In this document: piece after piece, positions 63,081-64,000 of the stretch
How the letters are laid out: every line of letters begins with the position of its first letter
Numbering within the stretch: the stretch's first letter is position 1
Origin: JABAQJ01 sp046327745
GTDB lineage: Bacteria > Gemmatimonadota > Gemmatimonadetes > Gemmatimonadales > Gemmatimonadaceae
Assembly: GCA_046327745.1 (NCBI GenBank)
Contig: JAXLXV010000016.1
Location: 1 to 64,000 of the forward strand
Reading direction: 5' to 3'
Length of the DNA: 64,000 bases
Position numbers and translations under genes: made by a program
The notes under the pieces: generated by a model
The model's input: the letters and a program-made list of their open reading frames with translations, nothing else
What the model was told of the DNA's origin: nothing
The model's database searches: none

Positions 63081-64000
63081 TTCGCGTTGCCTTTGCTGGA
63101 GGCTCGGGCGAATACGCCGGAGTCGCTGAACAGCGCAGGGGTCACCCTCTTCCACCCGCCAAGGTCGCGGATCGTGAACAGGTCCGTGACCGCGGGGAAG
63201 TCCTTCGCGTACTCCTTGGCCACGTCGTCATCGACGGGCCGAAAGCCGTGCTTGGCAAACATGCGCTGCACACCCGGGGTGGTGAGGTGCGTAACAAAGG
63301 CTTCGGCCGCCTGACGAGTCCCGCGCTTGTCCACGTACCGGTCGACGACAGCTACCGGGTTCTCGATGAGGATAGTGGAGCGCGGGATCACGTAGTCCAT
63401 CGCCTTGCCGGACTGGCGGGCGGTGAGCACTTCGTTCTCATAGGTAATCGCCGCATCGCCCACGCCGTTCTCAAACGTGAGGATGGATTCTCGTGCTCCC
63501 TTGTCCATGATCGAGACGTTGGCAAGAATGCTGCGCAGCAACCCTTCGGCGCCGGTACTGTCGCCAGCCGCAACCTGCGCCCCCGAGGCGCCGCGCAATG
63601 CGGCGCCGTAGATCGCGGCGATGTTCCACATGGCACCGCCACTGGTCCGTGGGTTCGGCGTGAGCACCTGGATGCCGGGCTTTCGCAGGTCCGCCCAGTC
63701 ATGGATCTGCTTGGGATTTCCCGGTCGTACGGCGATCACGACCACCGATCGCGAGACCATGCCGCCGGTGGATCCTTGCCGCCACTCGTGGGTGATGAGA
63801 CCCGCCTTCGTGAGCGTTTCGATGTCCGGCTCGAGTGAGAGGGCGGCGACGTCCGCCTCAAAGCCGCTGGCGATCGCGCGCGCTTGCGCGCCACTGCCGA
63901 GGTATGACTCCTCGAAAGCGATGGTGTTGCCCGTCTTGGTGCGCCACTCGGTGGCGAACGCCGGCAGAATGTCCTGTCCGTAGGCTTCCCGTGGCGTGGT
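63077..64000 (-). CDS. Periplasmic sulfate-binding protein, 5' end beyond window
   Basis: The frame is open from the stop at 63077 to base 64000, giving 307 residues of a protein whose start lies outside. It begins inside the family pattern, with E-E-S-Y-L-G-S-G-A-Q-A-R-A-I-A-S-G and A-D-V-A-A-L-S-L, and continues with K-Q-I-H-D-W-A-D-L, T-P-N-P-R-T-S-G-G-A-M-W-N and Y-E-N-E-V. These match Sbp/CysP substrate-binding proteins, which capture sulfate or thiosulfate in the periplasm. It is the first visible gene of the cysTWA operon. Sbp and CysP cannot be told apart here. Confidence 0.92.
   Translation of the reverse strand, partial: TTPREAYGQDILPAFATEWRTKTGNTIAFEESYLGSGAQARAIASGFEADVAALSLEPDIETLTKAGLITHEWRQGSTGGMVSRSVVVIAVRPGNPKQIHDWADLRKPGIQVLTPNPRTSGGAMWNIAAIYGAALRGASGAQVAAGDSTGAEGLLRSILANVSIMDKGARESILTFENGVGDAAITYENEVLTARQSGKAMDYVIPRSTILIENPVAVVDRYVDKRGTRQAAEAFVTHLTTPGVQRMFAKHGFRPVDDDVAKEYAKDFPAVTDLFTIRDLGGWKRVTPALFSDSGVFARASSKGNAK

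Noticed and set aside
1..64000. tRNA, rRNA, insertion sequences, att sites or replication origin
   Set aside because: I looked for them while reading and found no convincing case; a dedicated tRNA or covariance-model search was not possible.

Overview
The window looks like chromosomal DNA from a high-G+C, Gram-negative, soil or sediment type bacterium, most likely of the Gemmatimonadota or a close relative. This assignment is inferred from gene content only. The evidence is two large ABC permeases of the MacB/FtsX (ADOP) type, one with a PadR repressor, three Ser/Thr kinases with TPR tails, ECF sigma factors, secreted BNR/VPS10 proteins, secreted M28 and M16 peptidases, Tat-exported enzymes and a DUF5916 outer-membrane protein. 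No rRNA, tRNA, insertion sequence, prophage or CRISPR array was seen.

Layout. 1-15.6 kb: the 3' end of a BNR-repeat protein, a membrane-anchored M16 peptidase, an ABC permease, a TPR lipoprotein-like protein, two small basic proteins, an M28 peptidase, an exported creatininase-like protein, a four-gene ECF sigma-factor operon, a dienoyl-CoA-reductase-like SDR and a YjbR-like protein. 15.6-22.2 kb: a LytS/LytR-type two-component operon divergent from an ABC exporter (ATPase plus permease), then an SRPBCC-like protein. 22.4-35 kb: a 1077-residue BNR protein, two kinase-TPR receptors, a PadR/permease pair with a clear operator palindrome, and an ECF sigma factor beside one of the kinases. 35-45.4 kb: a TMEM175-like channel, a diguanylate cyclase, a rhomboid protease, a DUF5916 outer-membrane protein, a CobW-type G3E GTPase, a Tat-exported GH116-type glycosidase and an EVE-domain protein.

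45.7-55.7 kb is the highlight. Five genes are packed with 3-bp gaps or 1-4 bp overlaps. They encode a membrane cytochrome b, a membrane-anchored Fe-S/FAD oxidoreductase, an exported cytochrome with 23 CxxCH motifs, a 1306-residue exported cytochrome with 52 CxxCH motifs, and an outer-membrane beta-barrel protein. The 52-heme protein is mostly a tandem array of fifteen units of about 73 residues (219 bp), each with three heme motifs and three further conserved histidines. I read this as one electron route from cytoplasmic NAD(P)H or quinol, across the periplasm, to or through the outer membrane: a candidate extracellular electron-transfer system with 75 c-type hemes from two genes.

55.9-64 kb: a kinase/TolB/TPR gene interrupted by a frameshift, an exported intradiol-dioxygenase-like protein, an NHL-repeat protein, and a sulfate ABC importer operon (binding protein, CysT, CysW, CysA) that runs off the right edge. 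Across the whole window the octamer GCCTAACG is strongly over-represented on both strands, in all reading frames and between genes, which suggests a DNA-level signal.
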